Virus record (IMG/VR): IMGVR_UViG_3300008262_000014 | Location: 62,001 to 126,000 of that record | Direction: 5' to 3' (one strand) | From: a virus | DNA: 64,000 bases | In this document: in pieces, positions 43,779 through 52,254 of the stretch | Position numbering within the stretch: position 1 is the first letter of the stretch | How the letters are laid out: the number at the start of each line of letters is the position of its first letter | The notes under the pieces: model-generated | Database searches by the model: none | Told to the model about the DNA's origin: nothing | Seen by the model: only the letters and a program-made list of their open reading frames with translations | Program-made: the position numbers and the translations under genes

Positions 43779-44496
43779 CCCCAAATCCTATATTATATTG
43801 GATTTCTTCTCCTGATGGGGTTTTTGCTTTTTGTAATAATGTTAATGATGGTTTATTTTCATTAACAAATTTTCTAAAATCTTGTGAATCTTTAATTGGT
43901 AATTTTTCTATAAAATTTTTTATAAACATAGGATCTCTGTTATCATTAACAGATTTTATCATAAATTCAAGTCTTTTTGTCATTATTGGGGGAGGACCAA
44001 CACCATTCCAATTTTTTTGTATTTCTTCTATTTCGTTTTCTTGTTTTTTGTTTATAAATTTAAATGTAATGTTGGTATTTGATTTTTGCATATAATATTT
44101 ATATTCCCCTCTTTCATCCGAATTTAAATTAAAATCTTTAATTTTAACAATACTTAAATCACATGTGGTTTTAAATTCATTACCTGTTTTTGGGTCTATT
44201 AATGTAACAATATAATCTGAACCAAAAGATGTATTCCTTAAAAATATTAAAATAGCGTTAACATCATCGTCAACTAATTCATCAACACTAATATCTTTAT
44301 CGAGTACTTTTCTTTTTAATAATTCATAAACAATATCTTTTGTTTTTGTTAAGTTTGGAGATGATAATATATTTTCGTCTGCCGCTGTTAGGTATGCCAC
44401 TCTTACGGATTTTTTATTATTTTCATAATATATTCCTTTAGATGGTAATTCAACAACATCATATGCAATTGTTGGATCGATTTTAAATTCACTCAT
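43747..44496 (-). CDS. T4-type baseplate hub assembly protein (gp26/gp51-like, PF12322-type)
   Basis: A 249-residue protein. The N-terminus (YDVVELPSKGIYYENNKKSV then RVAYLTAADENILSSPNL) has the ELPSKG..Y and LTAADE.IL.SPNL pattern of the T4_baseplate family (PF12322), which includes the hub-assembly chaperones. Length equals T4 gp51 (249). The C-terminus (EFFRAFYGL) ends with a TAG inside the next frame, followed by the chaperone-like frame 43629-43778. In tailed phages this pair precedes the tape measure and may be linked by frameshifting. The role is a non-structural assembly factor by family. Confidence 0.72.
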   Translation of the reverse strand: MSEFKIDPTIAYDVVELPSKGIYYENNKKSVRVAYLTAADENILSSPNLTKTKDIVYELLKRKVLDKDISVDELVDDDVNAILIFLRNTSFGSDYIVTLIDPKTGNEFKTTCDLSIVKIKDFNLNSDERGEYKYYMQKSNTNITFKFINKKQENEIEEIQKNWNGVGPPPIMTKRLEFMIKSVNDNRDPMFIKNFIEKLPIKDSQDFRKFVNENKPSLTLLQKAKTPSGEEIQYNIGFGVEFFRAFYGL

Positions 44497-44531
44497 TTTT
44501 TTATATTTTGTTTTAATTATTATTAAATAAA

Positions 44532-44557
44532 AATTCCCATATAATTATATGGGAATT
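44532..44557. terminator. Palindromic terminator after the tail tube gene
   Basis: Perfect 26-base palindrome with left half AATTCCCATATAA and right half TTATATGGGAATT, followed on the minus strand by TTTTATTTAATA. It closes the tail tube transcript and separates it from the gp26-like gene. Confidence 0.82.
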
Positions 44558-44587
44558 AGTAAAAAATGTAAATGATAAAATAAAATA

Positions 44588-45076
44588 TTAATATACTAAT
44601 ATACAACGATCCATTCTTAATGATGTTGATATGTTTGCAATATCATCTCTAGAATAATCTAAATCACCAAAATTCAAATCAGTTAAAAAACAACCTTGTA
44701 ATATCCATTTTTCAACAACAACACCTGTTGGATCTAACATCTCCAATTCAACATCTTTTTTATACCCAGCCGCATAACCCATACGTCCAGTAACTGATTC
44801 TGCATGTAAACGAAACCATTCCATTAATGCTTGAGCCGCCGATGGTCCAATTGGATCTTTAAATGTTACTTTAATTTCATTCCATTCAAATCTACCAGCA
44901 ACATATGTTGATGTATTAATAAATGGAATTGCAACTGAATTTATTTTAGCACTTGGTCTTGATGATGAAACAACATACCATTCATTAATACCTAAAGACG
45001 AATCAAATCTTAAGATAAATCGGTTTACTCTCTTCGGTTCAAATGGAACCGGCATTTTCATTAGTAAATCTGCCAT
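44588..45076 (-). CDS. 19: Tail tube protein gp19-like
   Basis: A 162-residue homologue of T4 gp19 (163 residues), the protein that stacks in hexameric rings to form the inner tail tube. Conserved features: a short basic N-terminus, RVNRFILRFDSSLGINEWYV, VAIPFINTSTYVAGRFEWNE, IKVTFKDPIGPSAAQALMEW, and a C-terminus ending in LRMDRCILVY, all of gp19 type. It is separated from the sheath gene by a 312-base gap containing a terminator and from the gp26-like gene by a palindromic terminator, so it probably has its own strong transcript. A TATTTATA motif is 34 bases upstream. Confidence 0.93.
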   Translation of the reverse strand: MADLLMKMPVPFEPKRVNRFILRFDSSLGINEWYVVSSSRPSAKINSVAIPFINTSTYVAGRFEWNEIKVTFKDPIGPSAAQALMEWFRLHAESVTGRMGYAAGYKKDVELEMLDPTGVVVEKWILQGCFLTDLNFGDLDYSRDDIANISTSLRMDRCILVY

Positions 45077-45110
45077 GTTTTTTTTATTTTTTTAGTTTTT
45101 TTATCTTTAT

Positions 45111-45118
45111 TATAAATA
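45111..45118 (-). promoter_or_regulatory. TATTTATA motif upstream of the tail tube gene
   Basis: Gene-oriented TATTTATA, followed by ATAAAG, 34 bases before the tail tube ATG. The same context (GATATTTATAATAAA) occurs before the tail sheath gene. Good candidate for a late promoter core. Confidence 0.5.
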
Positions 45119-45340
45119 TATCGTTATTTAAAAATATTTTTTTTATTTAAAAATTGATAATATCAAAAATTTTTCGTAGTTTTTTACTCCAGTATTACTA
45201 GTTCCAGAATAACTACTTAAATAAATATCAAATAAAATAAAATATAAATAAAACTAGTATATAGCATCCAGTATACTGGGTAGGATATAAGTTTATAAAA
45301 ATTATAATATTTTTGTTTCTCGTGAAACATTTTTTCCACA
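45119..45340. other. Intergenic region with an open C-terminal-like frame and palindrome
   Basis: Gap between the tube promoter motif and the sheath terminator. On the minus strand a frame without any start codon runs from a TAG at 45254-45256 to a TAA at 45143-45145, including SYSGTSNTGVKNYEKFLIL. It might be a remnant of a lost gene. A 12-base palindrome CCAGTATACTGG is at 45268-45279. An ORF beginning inside the sheath end covers part of this gap, but has no support. Otherwise A/T-rich. Confidence 0.35.
45314..45329. other. parS-like near-palindrome
   Basis: TGTTTCTCGTGAAACA differs at one position from the bacterial ParB-binding consensus TGTTTCACGTGAAACA. It also forms a short hairpin (GTTTC-TCGT-GAAAC). 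It lies just beyond the sheath terminator in minus orientation. No ParB gene is in the window, so the match may be chance or mimicry. Confidence 0.3.
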
Positions 45341-45370
45341 AAAAAAGTGGTCGATTTTGACCACTTTTTT
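45341..45370. terminator. Terminator after the tail sheath gene
   Basis: Stem AAAAAAGTGGTC / GACCACTTTTTT with loop GATTTT. The minus strand has a T run after the stem. It lies 18 bases after the sheath stop codon. Confidence 0.88.
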
Positions 45371-45388
45371 ATTTCTTTTAATAATTGA

Positions 45389-48220
45389 TTATATGTTTTC
45401 AAATGAAGCACCTGTAGGTGTAATTATGAATTGTAAATCAATAAATTCAAGAGATCTAGTTGGTTTTATGTAAATTTTACCTCTTAAAGTATTTGAATCC
45501 AGATCTTCAGGATCGTTTGATACTGTTACACGGAATTCATATAAACCTCTTTCCTTCTTGATAGATTCAAGTATTGGATTCACTAATCTCAAGAATTCAT
45601 TTCTTACTTGTTCGTCATTTTGTTCAAATAACAATCTAATTGCAACAGCGGATATTAGTTTTCTTGCTCTTAATAATAATCTTCTAACATTAATTCTATC
45701 CAATGCAGATTCTCTTACTTGTAAAGTTTTATTACCCCAAATTATGGTTCCGGTATCAGAAAATGTTGCAATTGGGTTAATTCTATTCTTATACAATAAA
45801 TCTCTTTCATCTAAAGTTAATTTTTTAAATGCTTTAATTGAATTAACTAAACCTCTAGAATAACCGGCAACCGCGAACCAAGGATATGAAACATTATCAG
45901 TTAATGCGATATTTCTAACCACTTCACCTGTTGGTGGGATGTAAATTTGGGTAGCATTATCCCCATCTCTAATTTGTATCCAAGGCCAGTATGTTGCAGA
46001 ATAGTTACTATCATAACCTAAATCTTCTAACATACCCACAACTTCTTCCGCATCACCAACATTTGGTGTGTTAATGATATATAAAGAATCCGCTCTATCT
46101 TCTTCAACCATATCAATCGCTTGATTTGTTAAAGAATTATGGTCATAAAAGTTCAATCCAGGTGTTGCGAATACATTTATATTTACCGCTTCAGGATTTG
46201 AAAATGTATTAATACCATTTAAGTAAGCGTAATAGTCAGAATTACCCTCATTTGTGTTAAAAACACCACCATTTGTTGTCCAGTTAGAAACATAGGTATT
46301 TTTACCAAAAATATACTGATCGGTATTTGTTTTTACATTTCTGTATATATCCCAACCATCAAATCCACCATATGCTGCGAATGTGAATTTACGGAATGTA
46401 ATATTTTGAAATTTACCTTTATTTAATCCTTCTAAATCATATGGTGTTGTTTTATATGTGGTACCAGTTATTGATGCTGCGTTTACTGATAAATGGAAAC
46501 CATGAGTTGTTGTATCTTCAGAACTTGATCCTTTGTATTTAAATAAATCTTCATCATATTTAAACCCAACTTGTGAAGATAAACCTAAAGAAACTTTTCT
46601 AACTTTATCTCCATTTGTTGTTTGTGGTGCACCATTAGATTCATAATAAACAATGTCTCCAGCATCAAAATATTCAGTTTTATACATCACACTACCTAAT
46701 GTAGAATTTGTACCAAATGAAGTATTACTTGCAAACCCTTTAAATCCAGCAGGAACCGCATCAATAGGTGCGTTTTCCATCATTTCTAACATTATATATT
46801 TTGATTTTAATTCATATTCCCCATCACTCGTACCTATTCTTTTGGCAATATAACCAGGTAAATCAGGATCCATTGAACATCTTGAAAATTTCTCAATTCC
46901 AACAACATTTTCATCGGTGTCGTAAAAATCACGTACAATTATATCAAATTCTTTAGTGTCTAAATTTATGTTTTGTATTGATATTTTTACTTGTTCGTTT
47001 GACGCTTCACCATCAGATATTGTTATAACTTTGAAAAGATCAGCAACTTTACCACCACGTACTTCAGATACTACTGTTGGTGATAATGCTGTCCCCCATC
47101 TTTCTACGAAATCATCACCATCTATGTTATAAACATCTGTTGTACTTAAACCTCTAACAAGACCCTGTTGATACAAGTTTTTCAATAAATTAGGATATGA
47201 TTCATGTACATATACAGGGAAGTCAACATATGATTTATCAAAAACAGAATTACCTAAAACTTTTGTAATGAATTTAGATGATGTGGTATCTAAACTACAG
47301 TCAAATGATTTTAAACCACCAGTTAAACCATTAACAACAATTTTAAATTCACTTAAGGGATCAGTATCAATTGTGGATGAAACAATACTAAAATTAGTTG
47401 AATTTGTTACCTCTAAAGTTAATGTTTGACCAACATACCTACCTCTAGATCTAAGTGCCACAACAATTACGTTTGCATATTCTGTGTTTAAAGATGCGGG
47501 GTATTTAAATCTTGTTATATTAAATGTACTTGTTGATTGGTTATATACAAAAAGATATGAATAAACACCATCAATTGTTGCATCATTACCTGGAGTAGTT
47601 TCTGTATAATAAATGTTATACCAATTCTTTTCATTGTAAATACCAATAGGTGAAACTAAACTAGTACCTGTCAATGGTACTGTTGCAGATGTTGGTACAG
47701 GACCAATTGTAAAGTAATCACCATTAGTAAATGTTGTTCCACTCACATATGATGGTATTGTAATACCATCGGTATTTAATTTATCTGATAATTCAGTATA
47801 ATAAGAACTACTAGTAACCGCTGTTGTAGACATCGTACTAGATCCCGATGTTGGTGTTGCGGTGGTATCAACTGTAACACCACCTAATGTTCTAATACCA
47901 AATGTATTATATGGTTTATAACCAGTTAAACCTAAAACTCTTGTTACAAATAATTGATTTGATTCTTGTAAATATGCTTTTGCGACATATCCCAATTCAT
48001 ATTTTGGATTACCATTACCATCTTTTTCTGGTGATGTTGTACCGAAATACGTTCTAAATTCATCAAAATTTGTTATTAAAACTGGTTCGAAAGCGGGTCC
48101 TTTTAAAGTTTCACCCACTAAACCTAAAGTAGTCACACCAACGCTCTGTGCGACAAATGTTAAATCTAATTCTGAGGTATATACACCTGGAGACACAAAT
48201 ACTCTGTTTGAAGTAGCCAT
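45389..48220 (-). CDS. 18: Tail sheath protein gp18-like
   Basis: A 943-residue contractile sheath protein (T4 gp18 is 659). The N-terminus is typical (NRVFVSPGVYTSELDLTFVA then QSVGVTTLGLVGETLKGPAF), as is the C-terminal core (EDLGYDSNYSATYWPWIQIR, PPTGEVVRNIALTDN, PWFAVAGYSRGL, and RARKLISAVAIRLLFEQNDE, then DPEDLDSNTLRGKIYIKPTR). The extra ~280 residues sit in the middle as surface domains (Thr/Ser-rich, residues ~100-450), as in other large myoviruses. A terminator follows directly, and a TATTTATA motif lies 39 bases upstream. Start at MATSNRVFVSPGVY matches the family. Confidence 0.93.
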   Translation of the reverse strand: MATSNRVFVSPGVYTSELDLTFVAQSVGVTTLGLVGETLKGPAFEPVLITNFDEFRTYFGTTSPEKDGNGNPKYELGYVAKAYLQESNQLFVTRVLGLTGYKPYNTFGIRTLGGVTVDTTATPTSGSSTMSTTAVTSSSYYTELSDKLNTDGITIPSYVSGTTFTNGDYFTIGPVPTSATVPLTGTSLVSPIGIYNEKNWYNIYYTETTPGNDATIDGVYSYLFVYNQSTSTFNITRFKYPASLNTEYANVIVVALRSRGRYVGQTLTLEVTNSTNFSIVSSTIDTDPLSEFKIVVNGLTGGLKSFDCSLDTTSSKFITKVLGNSVFDKSYVDFPVYVHESYPNLLKNLYQQGLVRGLSTTDVYNIDGDDFVERWGTALSPTVVSEVRGGKVADLFKVITISDGEASNEQVKISIQNINLDTKEFDIIVRDFYDTDENVVGIEKFSRCSMDPDLPGYIAKRIGTSDGEYELKSKYIMLEMMENAPIDAVPAGFKGFASNTSFGTNSTLGSVMYKTEYFDAGDIVYYESNGAPQTTNGDKVRKVSLGLSSQVGFKYDEDLFKYKGSSSEDTTTHGFHLSVNAASITGTTYKTTPYDLEGLNKGKFQNITFRKFTFAAYGGFDGWDIYRNVKTNTDQYIFGKNTYVSNWTTNGGVFNTNEGNSDYYAYLNGINTFSNPEAVNINVFATPGLNFYDHNSLTNQAIDMVEEDRADSLYIINTPNVGDAEEVVGMLEDLGYDSNYSATYWPWIQIRDGDNATQIYIPPTGEVVRNIALTDNVSYPWFAVAGYSRGLVNSIKAFKKLTLDERDLLYKNRINPIATFSDTGTIIWGNKTLQVRESALDRINVRRLLLRARKLISAVAIRLLFEQNDEQVRNEFLRLVNPILESIKKERGLYEFRVTVSNDPEDLDSNTLRGKIYIKPTRSLEFIDLQFIITPTGASFENI

Positions 48221-48259
48221 TGATTTTTAATTTGATTAAATATTTTTATTACGTTTTAT

Positions 48260-48267
48260 TATAAATA
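48260..48267 (-). promoter_or_regulatory. TATTTATA motif upstream of the tail sheath gene
   Basis: Gene-oriented TATTTATA within GATATTTATAATAAAACG, 39 bases before the sheath ATG. On the plus strand the same site reads TATAAATA, in T4 late orientation, 69 bases before the small plus-strand gene at 48337; so it could serve either. Confidence 0.5.
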
Positions 48268-48298
48268 TCTTTATTTTTACCAAAGATTTTTGTATTTT

Positions 48299-48335
48299 AA
48301 AGATAAAAGATAATAAAATATCTTTTTTTATCTTT
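48299..48335. repeat. Inverted repeat before the small plus-strand gene
   Basis: AAAGATAAAAGATA (48299-48312) can pair with TATCTTTT (48319-48326) and TATCTTT (48329-48335), with a two-base bulge. It ends one base before the ATG at 48337. It may be a weak terminator for the gp15-like transcript or an operator/translational control element for the small gene. Confidence 0.5.
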
Positions 48336-48336
48336 T

Positions 48337-48498
48337 ATGATAAATAAGAAATCAAAAAATATTAAGATAAGTGAATTACATCATGAAATGTTAAAAAAAC
48401 ATTGTGAAAAATATGGTTTAAAAATTCATAAAATAGTTGAAAAAATGATTGATGAATTATGTAAACCAAAGAAAAAAGATATATACGGTGAATCTTAA
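48337..48498 (+). CDS. Small basic ribbon-helix-helix-like protein
   Basis: A 53-residue plus-strand gene. The sequence NIKISELHHEMLKKHCEKYG followed by LKIHKIVEKMIDELCK has the strand-helix-helix pattern (KI.. then two amphipathic helices) of ribbon-helix-helix DNA-binding proteins; the tail is Lys-rich. It is the only small gene on the plus strand here and its last bases overlap the end of the gp15-like gene by four. The inverted repeat directly before its start could be its own operator. Role as a regulator is inferred. Confidence 0.6.
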   Translation: MINKKSKNIKISELHHEMLKKHCEKYGLKIHKIVEKMIDELCKPKKKDIYGES

Positions 48499-49739
48499 TA
48501 AACGTATGTAATACTTATTTTTGACCCAACAACTGGTGTGTAATTTAAAGTAACGTCATTTGTTCCTGTAACACTAAATCCAATATCATCACTTTCAACT
48601 AAACCATTTATTGTAAATGTTATCACATCTGTAATAGGATTTGCGGTAGTGAATGTTAAAGAAGATCCATCATATATAAAATGTTCTGTTGTTACATTTA
48701 AAATTAATCCTTGTGAATTAACTAAATTTATACCCTGTGTTCCTCTATAATAAGTTATTGTTATAACACTCCCATTTGGTGGAGGACTCGCAAAAGTTAT
48801 TTTTGACGTACCTGCAATATGAAAATAATCAACACCTAACTGTTGTACTAAACCATTAATTGCAACATTAAATAAAATAGTCATAGATTCACCCACACCA
48901 AATACTGTTTTTATTCCATCTGCAATTGACGTTGAAATAATTATATCAATATTTTTTTGAACTACTTTTTTACTTACTGATTTTGTATCAACAAATTCTG
49001 TTAATATAACAGATCTATTAATTGCTGGTTTTACTTCAAATTCCTCAGAATCTATTAAAAATCCAAGTAATATAAATTGATAATTTTGTATATAGAACCT
49101 TCTACCATCTAAGGTATCCATTGGTGTGTTATCCTCTATTCTATCTAAAACCAATGGAACAAAATGACCCTTTATTGTTGTATAATCCTGTCTAGAACAA
49201 AAGTTCTGCATGACCATTTTATTAAATTTATTTAAATCTCTAAATTTGTGACAAACAATTGTAACATCGTAACTTATATCAACGGCGATTGGTTGTGGTA
49301 TTTTATATACATCCGCACCCATCATCCCATTTTCGTCGGCTTTTTTTACTGTTGAATAATGAAATCTTTGTCTATCTGGTATTGTTCTTTGTACTGATGG
49401 ATTTGTACCAGGTTGTACATCAGGTTTTCTAATTACTGAAATAAATGGTATCTGTATATTACCTTCTTCATCAACGTATTCCCATGTATTTGTTAATTCA
49501 CCCCATCTTTGAATCGTTAAGATTCTCGGTATTATTGGTATTTTTTTACCATCTGACACAACTACAAAATTTTTTTCAACATAATCTAACATACCCCTAT
49601 CTAAATCATCATGTAAAATGCTATCAGGGAGATATGGATCTGATTTTGTTATAAAATCTAATAATTCTTGTCTTCTTGGTAATAATTCTTTACCAAGATA
49701 AACATTAATATTATTTTTGAATTTTTTACGTACATTCAT
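48495..49739 (-). CDS. Tail terminator/completion protein gp15-like with two C-terminal beta repeats
   Basis: A 414-residue protein (T4 gp15 is 272). Residues ~120-250 (PIAVDISYDVTIVCHKFRDL then NKFNKMVMQNFCSRQDYTTI, and DGRRFYIQNYQFILLGFLID) fit the gp15 pattern of strand, helix and reduced beta end that caps the tail tube and sheath. Residues ~276-336 and ~346-414 are two similar beta modules (VAINGLVQQLGVDYFHIAGT and TFTINGLVESDDIGFSVTGT, each closing with ITITYY or ISITYV), absent from T4 gp15, probably surface decoration. It lies between the gp14-like and sheath genes, the T4 gene order 14-15-18. The gp15 call is based on pattern plus position. Confidence 0.6.
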   Translation of the reverse strand: MNVRKKFKNNINVYLGKELLPRRQELLDFITKSDPYLPDSILHDDLDRGMLDYVEKNFVVVSDGKKIPIIPRILTIQRWGELTNTWEYVDEEGNIQIPFISVIRKPDVQPGTNPSVQRTIPDRQRFHYSTVKKADENGMMGADVYKIPQPIAVDISYDVTIVCHKFRDLNKFNKMVMQNFCSRQDYTTIKGHFVPLVLDRIEDNTPMDTLDGRRFYIQNYQFILLGFLIDSEEFEVKPAINRSVILTEFVDTKSVSKKVVQKNIDIIISTSIADGIKTVFGVGESMTILFNVAINGLVQQLGVDYFHIAGTSKITFASPPPNGSVITITYYRGTQGINLVNSQGLILNVTTEHFIYDGSSLTFTTANPITDVITFTINGLVESDDIGFSVTGTNDVTLNYTPVVGSKISITYVY

Positions 49740-49741
49740 TT

Positions 49742-50254
49742 TTATACTCCTCTAAATTGTCCTTCTTGTACATACGCACAAGTTATTGTTCTATAATGTG
49801 GTTTATAACCATACATTTTATGTTTACCGTCTGATGTTACTCTACCATCATTTGTTACCATATAATATCTTATTTTGGTTTCTGATTCAGGATAACCAAT
49901 GTAGTCACCATATTTTATATCAACTTTTAATTCTTCTAAATGTCTAATATAAACTGATATTGTAATATTTCCGTGTTCATTATAACGAACTAATCCACTC
50001 TTATATGATGTATTTTTTGGTTCATCTATTTTAACTAATGCGTTTATTTCAACAGGAGGTAAAAATTTTATTTCATCAGACCCAACTTCAGCATATACAT
50101 TATCAATATCAGTTTTTCCCCTATCCACACGATATACCACAAGTTTCATGTTTAAATCACCATGAAGATATTCTTGACCTAAATCTAAGTTAAAATCATA
50201 GTCTTCTTGTGAAAAGAACTTATTAATTCTTGTAATTGGTAATTTATTATCCAT
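49742..50254 (-). CDS. Neck protein, gp14-like
   Basis: A 170-residue protein starting MDNKLPITRINKFFSQEDYD. It contains LVVYRVDRGKTDIDNVYAEV, EIKFLPPVEINALVKIDEPK, a YNEHGNITISVYIRHLEELK strand-helix, KYGDYIGYPESETKIRYYMV and KMYGYKPHYRTITCAY. This fits neck/head-completion proteins that lie before gp15 in T4-like phages. T4 gp14 is longer (256), so the match is partial. It ends two bases before the gp15-like gene starts, giving coupled translation. The intergenic space to the plus-strand helicase gene holds a divergent promoter region. Confidence 0.5.
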   Translation of the reverse strand: MDNKLPITRINKFFSQEDYDFNLDLGQEYLHGDLNMKLVVYRVDRGKTDIDNVYAEVGSDEIKFLPPVEINALVKIDEPKNTSYKSGLVRYNEHGNITISVYIRHLEELKVDIKYGDYIGYPESETKIRYYMVTNDGRVTSDGKHKMYGYKPHYRTITCAYVQEGQFRGV

Positions 50255-50259
50255 AATAT

Positions 50260-50267
50260 AATAAATA
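50260..50267 (-). promoter_or_regulatory. TATTTATT motif upstream of the gp14-like gene
   Basis: Gene-oriented TATTTATT ending 5 bases before the ATG at 50254, inside the divergent 50-base gap. Member of the TATTTATW set. Confidence 0.35.
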
Positions 50268-50304
50268 GTTTAAAAATATATTCTATTTAACTATATTAGT
50301 TTAT

Positions 50305-52056
50305 ATGCAAAAAAATATACCAGAAATTGAGGCTAAAGAAATATTATCCACTTACGAAGGGTATAATAATCAATTATTAGAATGGAAAGATAAATTTATT
50401 AATTTAAAAAATTTTAAATTAACAAGACCACAATCCGATTATGTAATAAAATACCATATGATAAAACCTAAGGTCGCTAAAAAATATTTAAATTTAGTAC
50501 CAAGTTTTGGTGAAAAAATAAGAGAAGATAAATTATTACCTAAAGTACCTGAAAAAATTTGGTGTGAAAAATTATTATGCGAAACAGAAAAAGCTTATCA
50601 TATTTGGGGTAAAATTTTAGACACCGAACAAAATTACGCATTTTGGTTACCTAAAGGTGCGATACTACAAGAAGAAAAAAAATTAGATAGAGTTATTGAT
50701 TATTCTAAATACGAAAAAAGACCACCTATGGAACATCAGAAAGTGGCAATTGAAAAATTATTGGCGAATAATAAATTTATTTTAGCGGATGATATGGGGT
50801 TGGGTAAAACTACGTCTGCTGTGATCGCCTCATTAGAATCTGAAGCAAAAAAAATACTGATTGTTTGTCCCGCATCACTTAAAATAAATTGGGAAAGAGA
50901 AATTAAAAATTATAGTGATAGAAAAATATTAATTGTTGAAGGTCGTAAATGGGGATCAACATTTGATTATTATATCATAAATTATGATATTATTAAAAAT
51001 TATCACACAACAGAAAATGGTGAAAATAGTGACGATTATAAATTATTAGAAAACGCGGGTTTCGATTTAGCAATAGTTGATGAAGCACATTATATATCAA
51101 ACAATACAGCACAAAGAACAAGATTATTAAACGATATTCTTGGAAAAATACCAAAAGTTTGGTTATTAACGGGTACTCCTATGACATCAAGACCAATAAA
51201 TTATTATAATCTTCTAAAACTTGTTGATTCACCATTAACATTAAATTGGCAACATTATGTTTACAGATATTGTAAAGGTTATCAATTTAGGGTGGGTAAT
51301 AGAAAAGTCTGGAATACAAGTGGAGCTAGTAATTTGGATGAATTACGTGAGAGAACAAAAAATATTGTTTTAAGAAGAATGAAAACAGATATTCTTGATC
51401 TACCTGAAAAAATAATAACTCCTGTTTTCTTAGATCTAAAAAGTACTTTCTATAATGAAGAATTAGAAGAATTTATGAGGATCAGTAAAGAAAACAAAAA
51501 AGAAGAAAGTTTGAGTGTTACAATAAATCGTTTAATGAAAGTTAGACAAGTTATTGCTCAAGAAAAAGTACCATACACTTGTGAATTAATTGATAAGTTT
51601 TTAGAACAAGACAAGAAGGTAATTGTGTTTACAAATTTCACAAATACTTTAGAAATGATACAAGAAAAATACAAAAAAAATTCAGTTATTTTAGATGGTC
51701 GTATGTCTAAAATAAAAAGACAAGAAAGTGTTGATAGGTTTCAAAATGAAGATAAAATAAAGGTTTTTATTTCAAATATTGTCGCTGGCGGTGTGGGAAT
51801 TACATTGACTGCGGCGGAAGGTGTTATTATGAATGATTTATCATTTGTACCCGCTCATCATTCACAGGCGGAAGATAGGGCATATAGATATGGGCAAAAA
51901 AATAGTGTTCTCGTATATTATCCAATATTTGAAAATACTATAGAAATGATAGTATATAATATTCTAAATAAGAAAAAAGGTATTATAGATCAAGTTATGG
52001 GTGATGGTGAATATTCCGAAAACTTTACTACTGAACTTTTAAGCTCAATTCTTTAA
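50305..52056 (+). CDS. SNF2-family DEAH helicase
   Basis: A 583-residue SNF2-type helicase on the plus strand. Motif I is DDMGLGKTT (about 162-170), motif II VDEAHYI (about 258), motif III LTGTPMTSRP (about 288), motif V VFISNIVAGGVGITLTAAEG, and motif VI QAEDRAYRYGQ (about 521-531); the last is the SNF2 signature. The arrangement resembles SMARCAL1/ZRANB3-type annealing helicases and is unlike T4 UvsW in its motif VI. It is transcribed with the gp13-like gene and probably handles fork remodelling or recombination. A small minus-strand ORF overlaps its 3' end. Confidence 0.88.
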   Translation: MQKNIPEIEAKEILSTYEGYNNQLLEWKDKFINLKNFKLTRPQSDYVIKYHMIKPKVAKKYLNLVPSFGEKIREDKLLPKVPEKIWCEKLLCETEKAYHIWGKILDTEQNYAFWLPKGAILQEEKKLDRVIDYSKYEKRPPMEHQKVAIEKLLANNKFILADDMGLGKTTSAVIASLESEAKKILIVCPASLKINWEREIKNYSDRKILIVEGRKWGSTFDYYIINYDIIKNYHTTENGENSDDYKLLENAGFDLAIVDEAHYISNNTAQRTRLLNDILGKIPKVWLLTGTPMTSRPINYYNLLKLVDSPLTLNWQHYVYRYCKGYQFRVGNRKVWNTSGASNLDELRERTKNIVLRRMKTDILDLPEKIITPVFLDLKSTFYNEELEEFMRISKENKKEESLSVTINRLMKVRQVIAQEKVPYTCELIDKFLEQDKKVIVFTNFTNTLEMIQEKYKKNSVILDGRMSKIKRQESVDRFQNEDKIKVFISNIVAGGVGITLTAAEGVIMNDLSFVPAHHSQAEDRAYRYGQKNSVLVYYPIFENTIEMIVYNILNKKKGIIDQVMGDGEYSENFTTELLSSIL

Positions 52057-52237
52057 ATTTTTCTTCTAACATATTTTTAAGATTTTTATCTGTATCATCA
52101 CATATATTAATCAAAACTTCATCATCTCTTAGATTAACATAATTTTTAGATCCTGAAGTCTGAAATGACAACCCAATTTTGTTTTTACCACAAAATTGTA
52201 AAAACTCCATTAAAATGTTAGTGACATTATTATTCAT
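52028..52237 (-). CDS. Small unknown protein
   Basis: A 69-residue minus-strand frame, MNNNVTNILMEFLQFCGKNK followed by IGLSFQTSGSKNYVNLRDDE. Starting at the ATG at 52237; a TTG 9 bases upstream would add three residues. It overlaps the 3' end of the SNF2 gene by 29 bases and faces the divergent gp13-like gene. The amino acid content looks protein-like, but there is no recognised family and no clear promoter, so coding status is moderate. Confidence 0.45.
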   Translation of the reverse strand: MNNNVTNILMEFLQFCGKNKIGLSFQTSGSKNYVNLRDDEVLINICDDTDKNLKNMLEEKFKELSLKVQ

Positions 52238-52254
52238 AATAAGCAAATATAAGA

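Noticed and set aside
45314-45329. Calling this a functional plasmid-like partition site
   Set aside because: A single near-match without a ParB gene is not enough; it is listed only as a parS-like sequence.
45217-45411. 64-residue minus-strand frame spanning the sheath end and terminator
   Set aside because: It overlaps the sheath coding end and passes through the terminator hairpin; no protein-like pattern.
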